Assembly (NCBI RefSeq): GCF_022682495.2 | Contig: NC_071392.1 | Span: 50,927,459-50,991,458, forward strand | Reading direction: 5' to 3' | From: Desmodus rotundus | Taxonomy: Eukaryota; Chordata; Mammalia; Chiroptera; Phyllostomidae | DNA: 64,000 nucleotides | Shown: one piece after another, positions 59,926 through 64,000 of the stretch | Layout: each line of letters begins with the position of its first letter | How positions within the stretch are numbered: position 1 is the first letter of the stretch | Program-made: the position numbers and the translations under genes | Notes under the pieces: generated by a model | The model's input: the letters and a program-made list of their open reading frames with translations, nothing else | Database searches by the model: none | What the model was told of the DNA's origin: nothing

Positions 59926-62690
59926 CCTGTGAACAGACCGTGTCCTCAGGGAGAAGCAGGAAAGTGGAGACCAGGCAGCAGGGCAACTCAGGTCGGTAGC
60001 AGGTGGGTGTAGCCTAGATTGGGGAGAGGGAATGAAGTGGTGCATCAGCAGGACCTTGGGCCTTTAGTGCCATCTGCTGGTCAGAGGTTACTCCTTTCTG
60101 TTGGCTTCACGATCTCAAGATACGGCTGGTGGTCTCTGGAGGGTTCTTCGCCATGAATGTGAGGAGTCCTTGGCGGCACCTTGGGACATGCTGCTATAGA
60201 TGCTTATTGCAGAAACTCAGAGAAACAAGGTAAGAGGGAAATAAATAAACAGTAATGATATCACCAAGACCAAATCTATTTATCATTACGGTGTTAATGT
60301 GTAGAATTCTTCTGTATATATATATAAGGATAGTAATGTGATTTTTGTGAATGATAACTATATTAAGTTACATGTGGAACATGTACAGGGTTTTGTGCTC
60401 TCTTTCTTTGAGTTCACCTTATATTCTGAGCAACTTACCATGACACTGAAGCATTTTTTAATGTCTGCAGCTAATCACTGTTCATCTCTGTAATTGAGAA
60501 ATTGCCTGACCCTGTGCCAATTTCCTAATCTCTTTGCACCTCAGATTCCTCACCTGAAAATGGGTGCAGTAATAACGCCTGTCTCAAAAGATTATGAAGA
60601 TTACATAACTAAGAAGGCTAGCTTGCCTAGATTCTGGCATATATCAAATTTTCAGTGATTATTAGACATTATTGTTAATACTACTATTGTTTTTTAAGAA
60701 TTTAACTCCCCTATACTGTCAACTCATTCCCTTATGGCTATCTCTGAAAGCATTGTATGTATTAGAGCTTCTTGAACCCTGGACAGCAGTTGTCCCTGAA
60801 GTTTATGTCCAGTCCTGTAGTATACCGTGTGGAGCAGATATGAACTCAGACTAGTTTGGGTCTTCTCAGGAAGAAAAGAGAGGAAGAAGCTGGCTCACTG
60901 TGGCTAGATATTTTTCCTGAGGCAGCTGCCCTATTTTCCCTCTTGTCCAATAAATACCACAACTGAAATGAAACATTGGAAAGTTGAATGTTGAAGAGGT
61001 AGAGAGTGGTAGACTAGAAGGCTTGTGGCTCTTCCCCTGCACAGAGATGTATCCTGGGAGTGAGAAGGAGGAGGAGTGGGGCACCAAAGCTGCAGTTTGG
61101 CCAGTGCTGCTGCAAGCACTAGGCTCTGTGACCTGGTTGCTGCCACTGCTTGGGAAGCCATAGTCATCTGACACCTAAGTCCCTCACCCCTGCATCACTG
61201 CCAGACATTTGCTTCCAGATCCAACTTCAGCATCAATGTGTGGGTGGCTGATGGGGTGGTAGGCAGCTGTTGGGAGTGTTTCTAACTAGTTGAGTTCACA
61301 CTCTCTACTTGATATTAGCTGCAAGGAAGGCTGAGAAAAGTATCTGACATTTTTCATACCTATAGTGGGAGATGGATTTGTTCTTTTACAAGACTTGTAA
61401 TGTGGGAAATTCCCTAAACTTAGGACAAGGTTTTAAATGTTATGAACAGAAAGGAACATAAATGGTCACTCTAGAAGCACTCCTGGAAAAAAAAAATTTC
61501 TTCAAACAAGGAGGTAAAGAAAGTTAGAAATTATCTTTTATTTATAATTTTAAACACTTTCAGAAAATAGGTATTTTATTGCATTTACTTTTCATAATAT
61601 TTATAGCTCGTGATAATTAAAACATTCTTTGTGGCAGGCAATGCACTACAAACATTTTGGTCTCATTATATCATTTAACCTTCACAAACCTATTTTGTGC
61701 TGTTAATGTTGTTCTCAATTTTTAGATGAGAAAATGGAGGCGTTGACAGAGCAGCATCTTGTCCCAAGCCTGACAGGAGTGGCAGAACAATAATTTGCAC
61801 CAGAAGGTCTGACTCTGAAACCCGTGTTCTTAAGGAAGATACTATACGTCATATGTAATGAAATAGTTTTCTTCAGTTTAGGATAGTCTCTTACAGTTAA
61901 TTTAGCCCCTATTTTTTGTGTTTTCTGTGTTTCTCTCTCTTCCTTGGCTCATCCCCAGGACGGCATCAATGCATATGGGAGGAATGGGAGTGTCTGCCAC
62001 CCTCCGCATCCTCTCAGACTTCCAGCTCTTTGCCCTGGGATTTAGCCTCTTCCTCTGAATTGGCTGGAGCAATGACCATACCTGAACCTACTACTACTGA
62101 CTCCACACTATGCCCTTGGGTTCAAAGTTCCCACACTGCAGCTTCTCATCCAAATCCTCGGTGCTGTATGCCATGGTCCCCTCAGCACCTCTCACCCTCT
62201 TAGAGACCTGAGAGGCATTTGGGTCTGCTACACATGAAGCTGTGGGCAAAGCACTGCTGGTTTGGGCTCAGTCTTGTAAATGCCTTCCACTAGTCACATT
62301 GTTTTATTTACTGTAGCCATGCTGGGGAGCTTCCTATCACCAAATAATCTCAGATTCTCTCTCGATCTATTTTAAGGATTTTTTTGTTGTTGTTTTGCTT
62401 TGTTTTTTGAGGTTCTGTCCTCTCTGGGATAAGACCCTCAGAAGCAAGGGAACCAGAAAGGTACCACCTCTTGCCCTCTCCCCTTATCTCACAAACATCA
62501 CAACTGGCAGTGCTACCACTTCCTCTAGGGCGGATGCTAACTTCCCTGTCACCACCTCCCCACTTAACTGTATCTAGACCTCTAGCAAAATTCTTTGTTC
62601 CTAGTTTGCCAGCTTGCATTGACCTTTAAACAGGAGATTTGGAAATTTAGAAAACGTTTTCCTTTTTCAACTAAACCTGACTTTCAAGCC
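59926..62690. other. 5' flank of the V cluster seen here
   Basis: MIR-like pieces lie at about 60510-60665 and 61600-61840. Blocks at 60870-61190 and 61900-62300 are non-repetitive and moderately GC-rich, but no exon or gene family was recognised. Confidence 0.5.
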
Positions 62691-64000
62691 CACTATCTTA
62701 TGATTAATTCAAAAAGTGAGCTTGTCAACTGTGAAGTATATAATAAAGAATTGTTAGCTATAATTACCACTGTATATTATATTCCCAGAACTTCTAATGT
62801 TCTAACTGGAAGTTTGTACCCTTTGATTAATATTTGCCCATTTCTCCCACCCTCTAACCCCTGGTAAACACCATTCTACATTTTGTTTTCATGAGTTTGG
62901 GTTTTTTAGATGCCCAGTATAAAGAGATCTTATTGCATTTTCATTTCTCTGTATCATTTATTTGACTTAGCATAATGCCCTCAAGATTTATCCAAGTTGT
63001 GGCAAAGGCAAGATTTCCTTCTTTCTCATTACTAAGTAATATTTAATAGCATATATACCTTGTCTTTTTTATCCATTCATCTGTTGACAAGACATTTAGG
63101 CTGTTTCCATTTTTGGCTACTATAAATATGCTGTAATAATCATGAAATGCAGATTTCCCTTCAAGATCCTAATTTCACTTCATTTGGATATATACCTACC
63201 CGAGGGATTGTTAAATCATGAGGCAGTTCTACTTTTAATTTTTTGAAGAACCTCCATACTATTTTACATAGTAGCTGCCTCAATTTATAATCCCATCAAC
63301 AGTACACAAGGGTTTCTTTTTCTCCATATACTCACCAGTGCTTGTTATTTCTTGTCTTTTAGAAGAATGTCATTTTAGCAAGTATGAGGTGATAGCTCAT
63401 TGTGTTTTTGGTTTGAAATTCCCTGATGATTAGGATGTTGCACAGCTTTTCATGTACCTTGTGGTCATTTGTTACATCGTCCTAGGAAAAATGTCTATTC
63501 AGTTCTTTTATATATATTTTTTAGATTCTATATATTTATTTTTAGAGAGGGGAAGGGAGGGAGAAACAGAGAGAGAAACATCAGTGTGTGGTTCCTGCTC
63601 GAGCACCCCTCACTGGGGACCTGGCCAGCAACCCAGGGATGTGCCCTGACCGGGAATCAAACCAGTGACACTTTGGTTCGCAGGCTGGCACTCAATCCAC
63701 TGAGCTACACCAGGCAGGGCTCTTCTGTCTATTTTTAATAGGTTTGTTTGTTTTTTAGCCATTGAGTTGTATGAGTTATTTATATATTTAGGATATTAAT
63801 CCCTTATCTGCTATATGATTTGCAAGTACTTTCTCTCATTATGTAGGCCGCCTTTTCATTTTGTTGATGGTTTCTTTTGCTCTGCAGAATCCTTTAAGTT
63901 TCATGTCATCCTACTTCTTTATTTTTGCTTTTATTGCTTATGGACACATTGTACCCAATAAAATCATACAATACTACATATCATTTATATCTTGATTAAA
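62690..64000 (-). mobile_element. Old L1 3' sequence, reverse orientation, with a SINE inside
   Basis: It carries 'cccagaacttctaatgttct', 'tgacttagcataatgccctc', 'ctgttgacaagacatttagg', 'tgaggtgatagctcattgtg' and 'aatcccttatctgctatatg'. This is the reverse complement of an older L1 3' half. It runs off the window end. Confidence 0.8.
63508..63721 (-). mobile_element. Ves-type tRNA-derived SINE, reverse orientation
   Basis: In reverse complement it starts 'ccctgcctggtgtagctcag', followed by 'tggattgagtgccagcctg', 'tttgattcccggtcaggg', 'ccaggtccccagtgagg' and 'gatgtttctctctctgtttc', ending in an AT-rich tail. It splits the L1 at 62690-64000. Confidence 0.88.

Larger units (their letters stand above)
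58290..59960 (-). repeat. Tandem duplication unit, copy 2 (contains the TRGV10-like gene)
   Basis: This is the partner of copy 1 at about 55790-57450. It includes a MIR near 58480-58660, promoter-distal flank and the intact V gene. Confidence 0.65.

Overview
This is vertebrate, mammalian DNA with no bacterial-style gene organisation. The repeats point to a bat: three copies of a tRNA-derived SINE of the Ves type (8.0 kb, 39.3 kb and 63.6 kb), plus L1 3' ends, ancient MIR elements and endogenous retroviruses. Ves SINEs are known from yangochiropteran bats. That assignment is from recall of the family, not from a search.

The window carries a T-cell receptor gamma (TRG) V-J-C cassette, entirely on the minus strand. 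Read in the direction of transcription (high to low coordinates), it holds: a TRGV10-like V gene (leader 59925-59883, V exon 59774-59458); a broken V pseudogene (57410-56954); a TRGV11-like V gene (53347-52880); a V gene resembling mouse Vgamma6 (Heilig-Tonegawa names; 47267-46652); a V gene resembling mouse Vgamma5 (V exon 45217-44914, leader doubtful); a JP1-like J segment (19191-19132); a J1-like J segment (12488-12439); and one complete constant gene of three exons (8902-8570, 5079-5029, 2986-2844), with a polyadenylation signal at 2407-2402. V segments carry RSSs with 22-23 base spacers and J segments carry 12-base-spacer RSSs, as expected for 12/23 joining. All segments share one orientation, so joining would be deletional.

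Between the V cluster and the first J lies a nest of transposons about 20 kb long. A long L1 (about 21.5-41.3 kb) is split by a betaretrovirus-like ERV (24136-36468, 6-base target duplication). That ERV is split by a second ERV with a tRNA-Phe primer site (29519-35182, 5-base duplication). The second ERV's 3' LTR is split by a 5'-truncated L1 (32191-35010, 15-base duplication). All retroviral reading frames seen are broken. A solo LTR lies at 42.4-43.2 kb, and 47.5-51.8 kb is old L1 and DNA-transposon sequence.

The most notable biology is the J-proximal pair of V genes. It appears to keep the mouse order Vgamma6-Vgamma5-Jgamma1. The coding ends of the Vgamma5-like V and the JP1-like J share the trinucleotide ATC. 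Joining at that overlap, with no added bases, gives an in-frame CDR3 of the same length as the canonical mouse skin gamma-delta T-cell receptor. Against this, the Vgamma5-like gene seems to lack a normal leader start codon.
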